From contig JAJEKV010000005.1 of the NCBI GenBank assembly GCA_021234155.1, forward strand, positions 5,871,216 through 5,935,215: a stretch of 64,000 bases of DNA, read 5' to 3'. This document shows, one piece after another, positions 33,025 to 47,142 of this stretch. Positions within the stretch are counted from its first letter, which is position 1. Every line of letters starts with the position of its first letter. The translations under genes were made by a program, and so were the position numbers. The DNA comes from Isoetes taiwanensis. Its lineage: Eukaryota > Streptophyta > Lycopodiopsida > Isoetales > Isoetaceae. The notes below the pieces were generated by a model. That model searched no databases and was not told where the DNA came from. It saw only the letters and a program-made list of their open reading frames with translations.

Positions 33025-36000
33025 ATGTATTTATTAGAGTTTACTTAAGTCATGAACCATATTTTTAGTGCATCAGTTTATGCTCTTCCTATAACAATTC
33101 CATGGGCCATTCTTGGATGGTGTATCACTACACTTAAAAAATAGGATCGCATATGCTTAGCCATTGATTCAGTAGTTTGTGAGAAGTTTTTTCTCATACA
33201 GCGATTGATAAATGGTGATGTATATAACTACCAAATGTAAAGCCAATATGCGCAAAATTAAGTGATTGCAATAGCTTGTTACAAATAAAATGAAGGGTAT
33301 ATTTCTGCCATATCCACCCACAAACCAGATTGTTAGACCAGCATATGCAAAGTTAGAATGTGTTGTGCATGTATATAGTAGAGATTTTAATAGTGTTGCA
33401 TGGGAAAGGTTTCAACAATAGTGCACAGGAAAGACAAGTTATATTTTGCCATGCATGCATTCACAGAAGACAACGTCAAATACAAGTAAAATGCAAGTGC
33501 AATTTTCTTGAATCAACTGTAATTAACAATAGGAGAAATCATCCCCATGCGAAGATCCTTGTTGTTGTCCAATTCATTAAGATGAATCTCGAATGTTATT
33601 TCTAGCGAACGTGGTTGCATATAACTAGCAAATATAAAGCCAATGTGTGCAGAATTAAGTGATCATCATAATTTGAGAAGGGTGCCATTGTAAAAGGCGC
33701 AAACCACATTAAAAAAAATTCAACAATCTATCTCAAAATAGCACCTGTTGACCAAGCATATGCAAAGCTAGAGCTATGTAGGTGTGTTCTATTGTGAAAG
33801 ACTCGAATGATGTTTGCCAGAAAAAGAAAGTTTAGGTTAGGTTTTGCCATGTATGCCTTTAAAGAATACACCTTCAAGGGTAAACTAAGTCCTACTGAAA
33901 CCAGAAAAGATGTCGTTAAGATAATTCTTAGAAGATGATCCCTGCCTTAGACTCATTGGTCTACATAAAGAAGGAAGAAATGCCCAAATGAGATCTTACC
34001 ACTCCACTGTCTCTATTGTCTCTACTGCGATGGAATATTTTCTGATATAAATTAATCCTGTGCAATTAGGCGAGAATGTAATTAGCTGAGAGAGCACTGT
34101 ACCTGATAGACATGATGGTCATGCAGATGATGGATATTATAATTTGCAATTCGTGCTTCGAGCTCAAATAAAGACAGGTAAAGCAAAGCATACAAAACGA
34201 TGAAAAAACTTCCCCATCCATATCCCCTTTTAACACAGGTCCTTTCAATGGACAATCATGCTGCAGATATAAAGATTCATCATGCTTAAAATGCCTAGTA
34301 AAATCTGGACTTTTAAGGACCCCTTGCTATCCCCCCATTTGCCAAAATAGTATTAGTTGCCACTACTTGACTAGCTAGAAATCGTGCAGCACAGAAAGAT
34401 TAAATAAAACATAAACCTGAATACTCGGTCCAGTGAAGTTGCAATTCTGAAGTATCAAGCGTTTCCAAATAGCCTTGTAAATATTGCTAATTGCTAGTTA
34501 AAAAGTAGTCTGTTTTCTTATTCAACAAACTAATATTACCATGGTAGCCTTTTAGTTGGATAGCCTTTTTATTGGATCCTTTAGGTCGTAAATCGACGAT
34601 TATAATTTCCCTATGAATCAACTATTTTATACACTGTTTGGAAGGAATTCAATAAGCAGCCATCAACTTAAAACGTGCAAATATGACCCGGCCAAAAATA
34701 TGGGACCCAAAATTCCAGAATAAAAAATCAAAACCAAAGCAATCTCAACAGACGCATAAGTACCTGTTTGCGGCTTCTGAGCTCCAATAGTCTGCGATTT
34801 ACTACTTGAAACTTTTGGTTTGCTTCCTTCCACCTGCAAATTGAAGAAAAGGTACCGACACCACACACAGAGCAAAAACAAGTCTTACAATTCAGCTTAC
34901 ACTTCAGCTTACAATTCAAGATGAATCTTCATTTGCCCCCATATGTTGCTCTTATGTCTCCTACTCCAACTTCATCAGGGACGCAGAAAACGTCCTTCCG
35001 TAACAACCTCATCCCTGGACTATCCATCTGAATACCGCATTTTCAGCTCAGGACATATCCTCTTAAACATACACAAACAATGCAAGGGGGTTAGTCCACA
35101 AGGGCTAAGTGGGGAGGAACATTTAGGGAACATCCACAACATCAACCACGAAGCAATCCAGCATAACATCACCCACAAAGTAATCTAGCATATCCATCAA
35201 AGATAAGAACAACAACAATTTTACCTGCTCCACTATGCCCCTGCATTAGTTAGAACTCAGACTACAAGCATGGTTACATTCTTATCAAACTTCTGTATGT
35301 ATGCATATATGCCAAGCGTAATCCTTGGGTCGCGACCCCAAGGATACCACTCTCTCCATCTGTATGTACAGGCTTTTCACAAGGCTCTGCCCTTAACTCA
35401 AGAACATATATAGTGCAGTCAATTCTGACCCAGGATCATAATTTCTGTCATAATTTTTTCATATAGATGAGTTTTGGCTTGATCAGACCAATCCGAAAGC
35501 TTACTCAAATTTTTTTCCATCACAACGAATATCGCCAAAAATGGATCTCTGGTTGCCGAGATATGATGCCCCAAAGTTTGTCACTAAAACTGCCTAGAAA
35601 TTTCTCTTTTTTCCTTCATGCTCTACAACAATCCTTTCCCCAAAGAGACAAAGTCCTTGCTTATATGGACTTGTGGTGCATGCATGCCATGCATGTATAA
35701 CATACGTACATAAGTATGTATACTGGCCCATCAAGTGGCCAGGTCTGTTACAGTGAGACAAAACATTTTATGCATAATCCCCACCGTATATACCATTGCA
35801 AGTCAAAATTCTTTTAGACGCAAGCAAGACAATGGATCAGTATAGCCAGATAATAGCAATTGGTGCATTAAGTGGTCCAAAGACCATGACCTTCCTGTAA
35901 CGGTGCGGCAATATCAAAAAAGGAAAAAATCTATTATAGTGAAATGTATGTTATAGATTCATATTGTAACATCCTTGCTCATGGGCCGTATTGATCTCCA

Positions 36001-36170
36001 TATTCTTTCTATTTTGTCTGACTAATCCTTTTTGTATCGTTTCAATTTTATCTTTCAACTAACACATGATATGGAGCATTGATCTTGTTATGGCCATCTA
36101 GACCTTGCATGAAAAAATGTACAATCATGTTAATGGTCAAGAGCGTATATGATCTAGAGTCTATTTTTAT
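33025..36170. other. Region without a clear gene; one possible small exon
   Basis: Mostly AT-rich with no family-level protein similarity. On the minus strand 34833-34764 reads VEGSKPKVSSSKSQTIGAQK between an acceptor-like TTTGCAG and a donor-like GGTACTTATG, so it could be an isolated exon. Words such as GCAAATATAAAGCCAATGTG recur between ~33235 and ~33640, suggesting diverged duplications. Confidence 0.3.
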
Positions 36171-36290
36171 AATCGCATCGATCCGAGCCCTCGGATCGCC
36201 ATTATGGGAAGGGGCGAGCTACTATATAAGGCCACTCCCTTTTTGGACCGGTTATCGGCGTCTTCTCTTCTTCCATTCTCGTTGCTTATT
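36171..36290 (+). repeat. TATA-containing repeat, copy 1
   Basis: TCGCATCGATCCGAGCCCTC, then GAGCTACTATATAAGGCCAC, then CCGGTTATCGGCGTCTTCTC. It is closely matched at 42151-42276. It contains a TATA box (CTATATAAGG) and the palindrome-like CGATCCGAGCCCTCGGATCG. It may be a promoter module of an LTR or a solo element. Confidence 0.75.
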
Positions 36291-39200
36291 GTTTCTTGGT
36301 TCCCTTCATTACACCCACTCTTTTCACGGCTTCTTTTCTATGAATCTTCTCATTCCCCTTTTGTTTCTCCTTCTTTTCAATGGATCTTCTTCTTCTTTCC
36401 CTTCAAAAGCTTCTTCTTGCCATCATATGTTTCATTATTTTCTATCTCCTTCTCGTCCTTATGGTAGGATACAGTATGATAAGGCATGCATGGTATGGTA
36501 CCGTTCTTCCTCTATCTTTCCTTGTTTTAGATTTGTTATTTTGTTCAATTTGATGCCATCGAGCTGTGCATAATGCATCTACACAGGAGGAGTGATCAAA
36601 TCCTTATAAAAAGGGATGATAAAATATTTACTAGCTTATGTAGATTCTATCAGTTTTCAACAATGTTCCGTTGTTTTTGTTTTTGCAGGTTTCAGCATTC
36701 TTAGCGTCTACTGTAGATTTTCCACAATCTTCTATTGCTTTTTGCAGTTTGTTTTTTCTGTTTTGATGCATTCGGACTGTGCATGGCGAATCCCTATACA
36801 AAAGCCTGATCCAATCGTTGTTATCCAGCCTATGGAGATCGTAAAAACTGGACTCTTTGTTTAATATTGCATCTTTGTAACAGTTTCTAACATGCAATTC
36901 ATTGTGGAAGTTCTGGCTTTTCCAACAAGCAAGGAGCTGCAATGCCACCGTTAAGCCGACACCTTCTCGTTCTTCTTTTCTGTTGATTTCTTACATTTGC
37001 TCCATCGATTTGGAAGCTAGAGCATAATCTAGCTCTGATTAGTGCTTTTTGGCTGGATTCACTATTGAGTCTTGTTTCTTTATGAATCTGCAGTATTTCT
37101 CTGAATTTCATCTAGTTTGGGATAATATCTAGCTGAACTTGCATGGCTTGCAGCTAATTTTGCCTTCTTTTTCTGCCTGTGTAGACCCAGTAAATGCCCC
37201 TTCTCACCGCGGTTTTCTCGCTTTAAATTCGCTTGCAAATAGAGCTTATGAATATGATGAGCCATCGTTTGTCTTTAAGATGGTTCACAATATGATCTGC
37301 ATGAATGAAGAAAGAAACTTGTGTTGCTTCTGTGTTTCTTTGCTGCTATGATCTGAAAGAAATCTGCCTTATGCTAGACTAGGGCTCTCAAAAAGGGCAT
37401 GCAAAACTGAAGATGGGTTGGTTTTGTTGCTGGGATTTTGTCTGGCATTGCTTTCTTCCAGATTTGGTTTTTCGTGGTTTTTCTTTGCAGGTGCCTGATT
37501 CACATATATCCTTGGCTAATTTATTTTTCTTCTTCAACCCTTCTTTTTCCCTTAGCTCCTCCGCTGTTTAGCCCAGTCCTCTGAGCCTTGATCCTGTCAG
37601 ATTTTCTATTTGGTCTGTTGTTTCCACTCCTTAGGTTCCACTTGTTATTATTTTCGTATTAATCTATAGTAGCTATGTTCACACTCTTCTAACAATTACT
37701 TCTAACAAATTGCTTGTCCATTACTTCTAACAAATTGCTTGTCCTTTGCTTACCAATTCTTTCTAACAAATCCCTTGTCCTTTGCTTACTGGCCTCATAC
37801 CTATCTGCTAATATCTGCTAATAATGCCCCTTGTTAGGATAATGTAAATGGCCTTCTTGTGCCGAAGGTCTCATAGATATGAATTGCACTCATATTGTAA
37901 CCATGTCATTCACTGCGTTGTTTGGAATTAACTTGCTTAGCCACTCACACTCCTTAGGACTCCACTTAGCAAGATTGACTTGCTTGGCCATTAACACTTC
38001 TTGGGACTTGCTTTTCTTGCTTAGTCTGCTTGCTACGATATTCGACTCATTTGTTCCTACTCCATTTGCTGATAACGCTTCTTGTTTGGTACTTACATAG
38101 CTTCCTATGCTATCATTTCCTTAGTATTTCTAGTTTGGTTACTCTCACAAAGGTCTGGTAAAATTGAAATGCATTTCTAAGAAAGTATATTTCCCCATGT
38201 CCTTTTAGCAGTGATGACCCTTTGATATTGTTTGGGCCTTTGCGGCTTCATTTTTTGTTGTGCATTCATCGTTCTAACCTAAGGTTTTCTTAGAATTTAT
38301 TATATCGGCACATTATCTTACATGGTTTTTGACAATGTGGCAACAGAGTTTTGGCCTCATGCTGGGTTTTTCATTTTCCCAGTTTTGTTATTTCGTTTTT
38401 GAGACTCATATTGTCAGACGCGGCAATATCATCTTCATTTTTTACGTTCATCATTTTTGAAGGGTTGCAAAATGTTGTTGTAAGCTTGTTTAGATACCTT
38501 TGAAGGCGAGTTATGCTATTACCACATGGCTGGACCCCTACTCTGGTTTTTTCTGACTATGTCCTAGGGTTATCTGGTATCAATTTGACGAATTTTCTCA
38601 TTTCTCTCTAGTCAATTCGATCTCTCTATCAATTATTTACAGAAGATGTTCATGTATTGGGTATGATTTTCTTTTTTTGGCTTCAATGCATTGACCACTG
38701 TATTGACGTCTTCCTTGTTTCTCTACGTGCATTGACCGCTGCCTAATAATTAATTTTTCATTTCTATGTTGTAGTCGTCCCTATTTTTGGGCATATCTTT
38801 TTGGCCGTTGATTTCCTTACAATGAAAGGGTTTTTCTGATATTTTTTCCGCTCTTGTAATAGGTTCCTCTTGCATACGTGCAGCTTGTACACCTATTATT
38901 TTAGCGTGCTCCATTTGGTCAACTCAGTTGACATCATTTCTGTCTTTGGGGCTAATTTTTTATCTATACGTTGTAGTTTTCTATTTGCATTTGGCTTTGT
39001 TTGATGGATTTCTCTACTCACAATATGTCATTGAAACTGCTCCATTTGCTCAACTCGGTTGACATCATTTCTCTCTTTCTAGCTAATTTTCTTATATGTA
39101 TGTTGTAGTTTTTTATTTGCATTTGGCTTTGTTGATGGATTTCTCTACTAACGATATGTCACTGTGGTTTCATTTTCATTTAGCATATACCTTTTTTACT

Positions 39201-42150
39201 TTATTATTGCAAACCATGTCACGTTTCAGGTCATTGTGTTATAATTTTGGGATCTTGTACGTGGTTGTTTTCTTGTTGCATTTATTTAATTGGCTTGCAT
39301 TCCTCTTTTCTCATATTTATGCTTGAGCTTAAAACATATAAGTTTGTTGTCCTTTTCGGAAATATTGCTCTGAAATTGTCATTATGTTGGTGATTGTCAT
39401 TTATCATGTAACATTGCAGCTTCGCGAAGTTGCATTCTCTGTTCGTGAAAATGGGTGACCTGTTATGTTGTTAGGTGGTTTTCCATTTTTTGCGGACTCG
39501 ACACATGTTTTATTGCTTATGTAGCACTAATTTTATAGATTTGGGTGATCCTTTGTTTACGTTAGCTCCACTTTGTCATATTTGTAGTAGGCTTCTCTTT
39601 TCGTGCATAGCTTTATTCACAATATGTAACATTACATACTCATTGTGTTTTCATTTCCTTTGACATGTACATTCCCTCGTTTGCTTTCTTAGTGCAGACC
39701 ATCTGTATGGCACTAGCTTTGCTAACAATATGTCCTTCTACGTAGTCATTCTCCCATATGGCTAACCTCCTAGCACTCCACTGGGACCTCGCCACTGTTG
39801 ACTTTCGTTTCCTCTTTTCTCTTGGCCATAACCTCACCTTGACTTTGGCCTCACATTTGATATAAACTGCTTGTGCATAGCCGTCCTACTTTTCTTCAAA
39901 CTTAAGCCTCATCTCCCTTGACCTTCCTCTTGATTTGTACTGACATGTCTGCCACTTCTATCTCAACCTCTTCATCTTACCAGTGCTATTCATATTGCAG
40001 CATCTATTCCTCGCGCCACAATGTTGTATTATTTTCCTTATGACATCTCATTTCACAGTATCATTTCTCTTTTCACATATTGTTTAAAAAACGTGTTGCA
40101 TTGCATTTTTTGTCGCAAGCACGTCCTATTTGGCAAATTCTAGTTTGGCATCGTGTTCTTGAAGTTCTTTACCATTCTAGGTTTTTTCGGCGCTATCATT
40201 ATACATCCTTGGCATATTTGCTATTTGGCTTTATCTGGATATGATGCATATTGCATTTGGCACTGCATTGAGATTTTGCGACATGGGTTTCTATTGGATC
40301 ATTTTTCATTTTTATGCTTATCTTTATCTAGATGTGGAGTATATTCAGTTATTGTACACAAGGTATTATATTGGGCGCATTCTAATTTTGTGCATTGTGC
40401 TAGTTCTGCATGATTCTAGTTATCTCGGGAAACCCATTTCTAGCTGTCCATTGAGAGCTTTTTGCACTTATAGTGGATCTTTTTCTATTTGTTTTCAGAT
40501 TCAGCACTCTCTTATTGATCCTCCATGGGATTGTAAAGCACGTAAATGTCCCAATTTTTCATATCATTCTGTCGTCATTATGATTTCATGTCGTCATTTG
40601 CATCACTTGTCATACGGCTAACCTCCTTACCTTTCCCCCTCATCCTGCACTTTCGGCTCCTATCTCTTCTATGTCTATCACCTTGCCTTTACATAGACCC
40701 TCCATTTTACTCTTCATGCGACCATAGCCATCTTCTCATTCTTGCGTTTTGAGCCTCTTTATGTCTGCCACCTCTGACTTTAGCCCATCCCTTGTTTCTC
40801 TAAATGCTACTTATTTCATTTGTTTAGGGTGCCTATATGTGGTCATCTCTGGGCAAATATTTCGTATAACATGAGTCTAACTCGACTCGACCTTGTCCAT
40901 TGTTTTCGTCATACTCCTCGTCTTCGGGCTTATGTTCAGGGTTCTTAACCTTCCTCTTGACTTTGTGCTCCCGTGTCTGCGACCTCTACCTCGACCTCCA
41001 CCTCGTCCCTCGTTCTATTTGTGGGAATTGAAGCTGGGTCCGGCTCATCATGCTATCTATTTTGCGGTTTGCTACTTGTCTTTCTCTGCATCTCAATTCT
41101 ATTGAGTTTTTTCTACATTATCAGAACTACCGGGAATTTTTGTGGCTTGGAGTTTCCATGATTGGGGGCATTTATTCCTAACTTTTTAGGCATTTTTGCA
41201 TGGTCCTAAGTTATTTATGAAAGGGTTTTCCTATGAGGCTGTTCTAATGTGTGTCGTTCAGTTGGTTTGAAATTTCTTTAGGATAATGCTTGAGCATTTG
41301 CCTTTTTAACTTATGGGTGCATTCGCATGGTTTTAACTTGATCATTAGAGGGTTTTCCATAGGGTACGTTTTTGCAAATGTATATTGTTTTTAGAATGTG
41401 AGGTGAATCTAACTCTGTTAGCATTACCAGACCTTGGCTCTCTTATTGGCTCTCTTAATATTCACCTTCACTCTCCTATTCTTGTTCCAGACTATTTCGC
41501 AGCCTTATGTACTTTTTTGCTAGGTACAGCTATTTGATGCCAACCTCATTTTACTTCTTGACCTTCCTCGTGACTTTTGACTTTGCGCTAATATGTCTGC
41601 CACCTCTAACTTTACCTCATCCCTCCTCTAACTTTACCTCCTCCCTCATTTCTATAAATGCTGCTTAGTTCATTTATTTAGTGTGCCTATATTTGGTCAT
41701 ATCTGGGTAGACATTTCGCACAACGTGACTCTAACTCAACCTTGTCCATTTTTTTGCGTCATACTCCTCGTCTTCGGGCTTATATTCTCCATCCTCTCTG
41801 CGCCCTTTATCCTATCTGATGGCCCGCTTATGGTGGAGGGGTTGTCTTCTTGCTATCGGCCTGGATCCATCCCAATATGGTACACATTCTGCTCGTTGCG
41901 GCGGAGCCTCGGCAGCTGCGGCTCGGGGAGTTCTACATGATGCTGCTCGCGCTCCTCTTCTTCCCACTCTCGCTACGTGCTTCGCGACTCGACCCAATAC
42001 TTGGAGGTTTCACGGCGGCTGGGCTGATAGCTAAGGAAGTGCTTCGTGACCCAACTCAACACTTGGAGGTTTCGTGGCGACTGGGCTTATAGTTGAGGAA
42101 GTTCTCTGGTAGTCGGCCGGTTTTGTGTCTCGTGCGAGTCCCTTCCCAGA
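36291..42150. repeat. 5.9-kb pyrimidine-rich, coding-poor tract with internal duplications
   Basis: The plus strand is strongly enriched in T and C (TTC, TTT, CTT words) with very few A-rich stretches. Open frames here give only Phe/Leu/Ser/Cys-rich peptides and no family motif. Internal duplications include about 38908-39165 (CAACTCAGTTGACATCATTT; ~146-bp spacing), 40745-40935 versus 41590-41790 (CGTCATACTCCTCGTCTTCG), and 41970-42100 (ACTTGGAGGTTTC; ~60-bp spacing). It looks like the interior of a non-coding repeat element. Confidence 0.5.
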
Positions 42151-42276
42151 GTCGCATCGATCCGAGCCCTTGGATCGCCATTCTGGGAAGGGACGAGCTA
42201 CTATATAAGGCCACTCCCCCTTTGGAACCGGTTATCGGCGTCTTCTCACATCAGCTTTTCTTCCATTCTCGTTGCT
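42151..42276 (+). repeat. TATA-containing repeat, copy 2
   Basis: Matches 36171-36290 across the TATA region, with a short insertion (ACATCAGCTTT) near 42247. Just upstream, CCGGTTTTGTGTCTCGTGCG followed by AGTCCCTTCCCAGA (42117-42150) is repeated at 43986-44019. Confidence 0.75.
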
Positions 42277-42674
42277 TCCCCCCCTTCCCGCCCTGCTGCA
42301 TGGGGGCATGAGTCTTTTTCATTTATGTTTCTTGTTCATGTACTCTTTGTTGTTCTCCACCTTGGGTGTTGCTATTATCATGTTTTCTTTTTCGTCGGCA
42401 TCATGCGGCATTATTTTCCACCTGCTGGTGATGCTGTTTATTTCCACCTCGAGGGTGATGCATATTTTCACATAATGGTTCTCCACCCGTTGGGTGATGC
42501 TTTTCCACTCTATGGGTGATGCTATCTCTTTTCTGTTGTGTTCTTTTTCATCTGCTTTCATCCCTCATATCTTTGGAACTTATTGTTGTGCGGCTTGTTT
42601 CATCATTGTCATGCATGTTTGCTTTTCTCTAACCATTCACGGGTGTTTTTTAGGGGTTTTTTGTGTTGCTTGCA

Positions 42675-42841
42675 GGATTCTGCCGTCTTCTGGGGTCCTG
42701 CTATATTTGTGTTCGCCATCAACCCATCTCCTTCGGTTCTCCAGGCAACACATTCAAGGATTCCGCCGTCTTCTGGGGTCCTGCTATATTTGTGTTCGCC
42801 ATAAACCCATCTCCTTCGGTTTTCCAGGCAACACATTCAAG
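42675..42841. repeat. 83-bp tandem duplication
   Basis: GGATTCTGCCGTCTTCTGGG at 42675 and GGATTCCGCCGTCTTCTGGG at 42758 start two near-identical units ending GGCAACACATTCAA. Confidence 0.9.
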
Positions 42842-43022
42842 GTTGTTGGCGACCATTTCTCATTAGGGTTTTCCTCGCAAACCCGAAAGGGTGGGGTTTT
42901 TTTTTATCCCGATGAGAATTTGTCGCCATTACCCTTCTATATTGCCTGTGCACATTTCTTTTTACGGGGTAGTCCGATATTGTTCCTATGGTCGGCTACC
43001 CCTCTGCTGCTTTGATGAATGA

Positions 43023-43149
<127 letters not shown>

Positions 43150-43976
43150 GATGATGTTGGTGGATTCGGACATGATGCCACTTGAAACAGAAGCTATATA
43201 TTGCACATTAAAATATGTGGCAAAGGTCATTGAGATGGAAAATGATAGGCTCCTGAGATTAGCTATGGAACAAATCAAGGTAAAAGGCTGGTATGCAGAC
43301 CTACAAAAATGGCTTGGGAAATGGGGCATGTCAATTGATAGTGTACCCAATGATCAAGCAGTATTACGGGAATGGGTGAAAATTAATGCGCAACACAAAG
43401 TGTGGAGTAATCCTGGAACAAAGATGAGCTTCTACAGGAAGGTAGTTAATCCCAATTTATGTGCAGCGCCCCACCTTGCAGGCAAAGTCTCATACAAGAA
43501 ACGGCATATGATATGCAGATTAAGGTTAAGTTCTCATCATTTGGGAGTAGAGGTTGGAAGATGGGGGAATCTTTCAAGATACAGACGTACATGCAGAGTA
43601 TGTGGAGATGATGAGATAGAGGATGAGAATCATTTGGTACTACATTGTCCTGCCTACCAGAATCTTAGAGATCTCTATGGTATTCCAGATAATATCTCTT
43701 TGCATGATTTCTTTGGAAAACCGGTCCACACTATTGGAAATTTCTTAACAGATGTGATGAAGATGAGAGAATTATCCATTAAAAATTATAGGCAACTGTT
43801 GGACGACTATGAAAAAGAAGAGAGCGAGCCTAATGATGCCCCACTTGAGGGCATATTAGATGATATATGATTGAGCAATATTGTCTGTAGAATGTACTGT
43901 CTTCTAGACCTGATGGTCTCATAGACATAATAAACATTTCATTTCATTTTCATTTCATTTCATTTCATTTCATTTC
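43150..43976 (+). mobile_element. 5'-truncated LINE inserted in the microsatellite, with (CATTT)n tail
   Basis: The open frame to 43870 is the C-terminal part of a LINE ORF2: thumb/connection sequence (YADLQKWLGKWGMSIDS), KRHMICRLRLSSHHLGVEVG, then CRVCGDDEIEDENHLVLHC with the Cys/His knuckle, ending EGILDDI. After the stop come AATAAAC and about seven CATTT units. A repeat tail other than poly(A) is typical of some LINE clades. TATC repeats on both sides act as target duplication but hide its length. Confidence 0.85.
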
Positions 43977-43985
43977 TATCTATCC

Positions 43986-44019
43986 GGTTTTGTGTCTCTC
44001 GCGAGTCCCTTCCCAGAAT
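43986..44019. repeat. Third copy of a 34-bp repeat
   Basis: CCGGTTTTGTGTCTCTCGCG then AGTCCCTTCCCAGA, matching 42117-42150 upstream of TATA-repeat copy 2. This suggests one end of the pyrimidine-rich element lies here. Confidence 0.7.
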
Positions 44020-46020
44020 TTCTCTCATCAAGCAAAGGCCCAATTACTAATTGTATCCTCCATGGCATCTACACATACTCGTCCTAGATTAGTTATGTCT
44101 CGAGTTCAAGATCGTTCAGAGTCGCACTATGTATAGACCCTCTGACAAGCCAGTTCACACACTAGAAGAGAATAATATATTGAAAATGTGTATCAAGGCA
44201 TTCAACTAATGTTATTGTTGATACGTTAGCATCTACATGGTGATATATTTGATGTTATTTATGATAACATTAACCTTGTGATTATCACCACTCGCACTAC
44301 AAATGCATCATCGCTCTTAGTTAACGCTATAAGGGTTGCAATTAGCATCATCAATTGTCATATAGTTTATATCACTTACAATATCAACACGTGGTTGTGG
44401 TATTATAGGTGTTATAAACTGCGCTGTTAGTCCTATCACTATTACTAGTACTATTATGAACATCAACGATTTTATAAAAAATACTACGCTATAAATGATG
44501 TTGTCATTGTAGGTTGGCCATAATCACGAATTGCATGAGGCATTTCTTTCGCCAACGTGTATATATTATATCTCCATGATATGCCTTGTCATTGCCCTCC
44601 AAAAAAATTATACAATACTTAGATAGGTCTATAAGTGCATGATATAGGAAGTCCCCCAGATATTGATCCATTTGGTCCTTTCTCCTTTCTCCTTTCTCCT
44701 TTTGAACTAGCTATGAACCCGTTGGTCTTAAACTTCACCATGATTTGCTTTCTTCTCTCTCAATATTATAAGGCCCATACATGTCCTTCTTATTATCATA
44801 TATGATGATTGTCGAGACACCAGCTATTGGAAAATTACCAAGAATGATCAATATTCCTTCAGCAATGGTTGGAGCTACAGGCCAGCTGGATTGAAATACA
44901 AAAACAATAATGCAACACTCATATTTACATTGATTTTTTTCCTTAACCTTCTCTTTTTGGTCTCCACGGACGATAAAAAATCTATTTTATTCTATTCTAT
45001 TATTATTTGGTTGCATCCATATGTTACTCCCAATCTTAAATTGTCAACCTTTAGGGAGGCTCTTCGTTGCAGTGCTTTTCTCTTGGATCTAAAGATTGGA
45101 GTCAATTTTTTAGCGGTAAAAGCCTCCTAAAGTTTGCATATACATTCTTGTGCAATGTCATATTATTCAACCCACATAAGTGGCATGCAATATGCCTAGA
45201 CATTTAGAGTCCAGTAGCATCTCCATCTCCAATTTCATTTTTGCCAGTAGGATTCTCCATATCCATCGTTATGCCAGTAGCATCTCCATCTCCAGTTCTC
45301 CATCTCCATCACCATTGTGATTCTGCCACAGGGATTCAAGAGCTATTTGCAACAGCGAATTTTGCTACAGATTTAGAATCCACAATGATTTCTAGAGCAA
45401 GACCTGTCACAACTATCTGCCACAATGATTTTCTAGAGCAAGGATATTTTGCAAGGATTAGCAAGAGCTCTGCACCAAGAGGTTTGTTAGCAGAAATTGC
45501 CTGACATCTTGAATCCAAAATCGCCTAAATCTTGACTTCAAAATTGCCTCAGTTTTGAAACCGTAATTGCCTGGAATCCAATGATTTGGAGTAGCTCCAT
45601 CTAGAGAATCCAACGAATTTCTTTGCTAAGAAAATTAGAATACATGATTCCGGCACCCATTTACATCCACTGCTTTAAAATTCATGTTCCTTTTGCGATA
45701 TATAAAGATTTGTTCAAGATCATTGGAATGCTAATTGTGGCATTTTGCTTTAAGGTAGATCTTGTTTCTTTCTTAATAATGCTTCTACTTCTTCCCAAAC
45801 ATTCATGTTTTCTATTACCTTTTCTATGGAGCTGCAACAAGGTTCTACTTGGCCCTCACTAAAAGAATTGAAACTAGCTGTGAAAGACCATGCCATATCG
45901 AACCATGTGGAACTGAAAGTGTCAAAGTCAGATAAGACAAAGTAATTTTGTCACACAAAGGGTACTACTCATCTCTGTTCTTAGATGCAATTGCTACAAT
46001 ATTTATAAGCTGCAATTTTC
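44020..46020. other. Region without a gene between the LINE and the MULE remnant
   Basis: No credible coding sequence. Near 45205-45320 GTAGCATCTCCATCTCCA and CATCTCCATC words repeat several times. TTTCTCC repeats occur at 44679-44700. Confidence 0.4.
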
Positions 46021-46029
46021 ATTTGCTTA

Positions 46030-47056
46030 TTGTAGATACACAGTGACTTGCAGTGCTTGGAATTGCAATTGGGGTCTCCATGCTTCTATCATAGAGGATG
46101 GTCCCCATTGTGCAATCAAGAAGTTTAAAGTCGTGCATAACTATACTGGAGCAGCTGCTCTTGGTAACAAAGAAGTTAGTATATAGTGGCTAGCTAATCG
46201 CAATATTGAAGGATTCCAAGGACAACCATTTAGATGACAATTTTAGGAGGGTCTTCAAGAGTACAACACTTATTCATTTGTTATGGAATGCAACATGTGC
46301 CAATATTATAGAGAAATATGATGAAGTGATCTCTGAAATGCGTACTGCTAATGCCCAAGCCACCAGTTGGATTCTTGTTGCAGCTGATCCTACTCATTGG
46401 GCAAACTTCAAAATTCAAGGGGCGTATGGCCATCTAACTTCTAATATTGCAGAATCTTTGAATTCTTGGTTGCATGCACCTAGCGATTTGCATGTGTTAG
46501 CTATGTTGGAGTTAATTTGGCATAAGTTAATGGCATGGTTCCATGAATATCGGCAACAAGCAGATTCCTATAGAATAGAGGCAGATCAGCATGCATAGGT
46601 GGCATTGACTCCTCGTGCCGAGCAAGATGTGAAGAGAGCATGTGATTATGGGCGTGTTTACCAGATTATTATTAGAAGTTGTATCAGATTTTGTCATCAA
46701 AATCTAGGATTGTAAATTTAGGGATGAAAACATGCTCCTATAGCAGATGGCAATATGAGGGTATTCCTTGTGCACATGCAGCATGTGCAATACTATACAG
46801 GAACGAGCGTGTTCAGAACTATGCTCATCAAGTGTTTTTTCTCACTTCCTACTTTGAAACCTATAGGGAGATCATGCACCCTGTTATTGTTCCTACTATC
46901 CTAAGTACAATATTGCCTCCAGCGACAAGAAGAACCCTAGGGCGCCCAAGAACAAAGAGGATTCAGAAGGGTGAAGAAGAAGTGAAGGAAGTTCATCGTT
47001 GTAGTAGATGCAAGGGTAGGGACCATAACTCACAGACATGCAGGGCAACCATCTAG
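46030..47056 (+). pseudogene. MULE (MuDR-type) transposase remnant lacking the DDE core
   Basis: Three blocks remain. 46030-46190 reads CSAWNCNWGLHASIIEDG, the DNA-binding N-terminal part of MuDR transposases. 46206-46598 holds VVAADPTHWANF-like sequence (VAADPTHWANFKIQGAYG) and SNIAESLNSWL from the region after the catalytic core. 46679-47056 holds the SWIM zinc finger (WQYEGIPCAHA) and a basic C-terminus with a CSRCKGRDHNSQTC knuckle. The catalytic centre is absent between the first two blocks and stops separate the blocks. The 3' flank to ~47345 matches the start of the window. Confidence 0.8.
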
Positions 47057-47142
47057 TTTACAATGTGTGACTGTGGCGTTTGTCATTTGAATTGTTTTGA
47101 TATTGCCTTTGCCATTTAAATTGTTTTGTTGAATCTTAAAAA

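Noticed and set aside
36079-36573. 164-residue and other Phe/Leu/Ser-rich open frames of the pyrimidine-rich tract
   Set aside because: Composition simply reflects T/C richness; no family motif and no conservation between the repeated modules.
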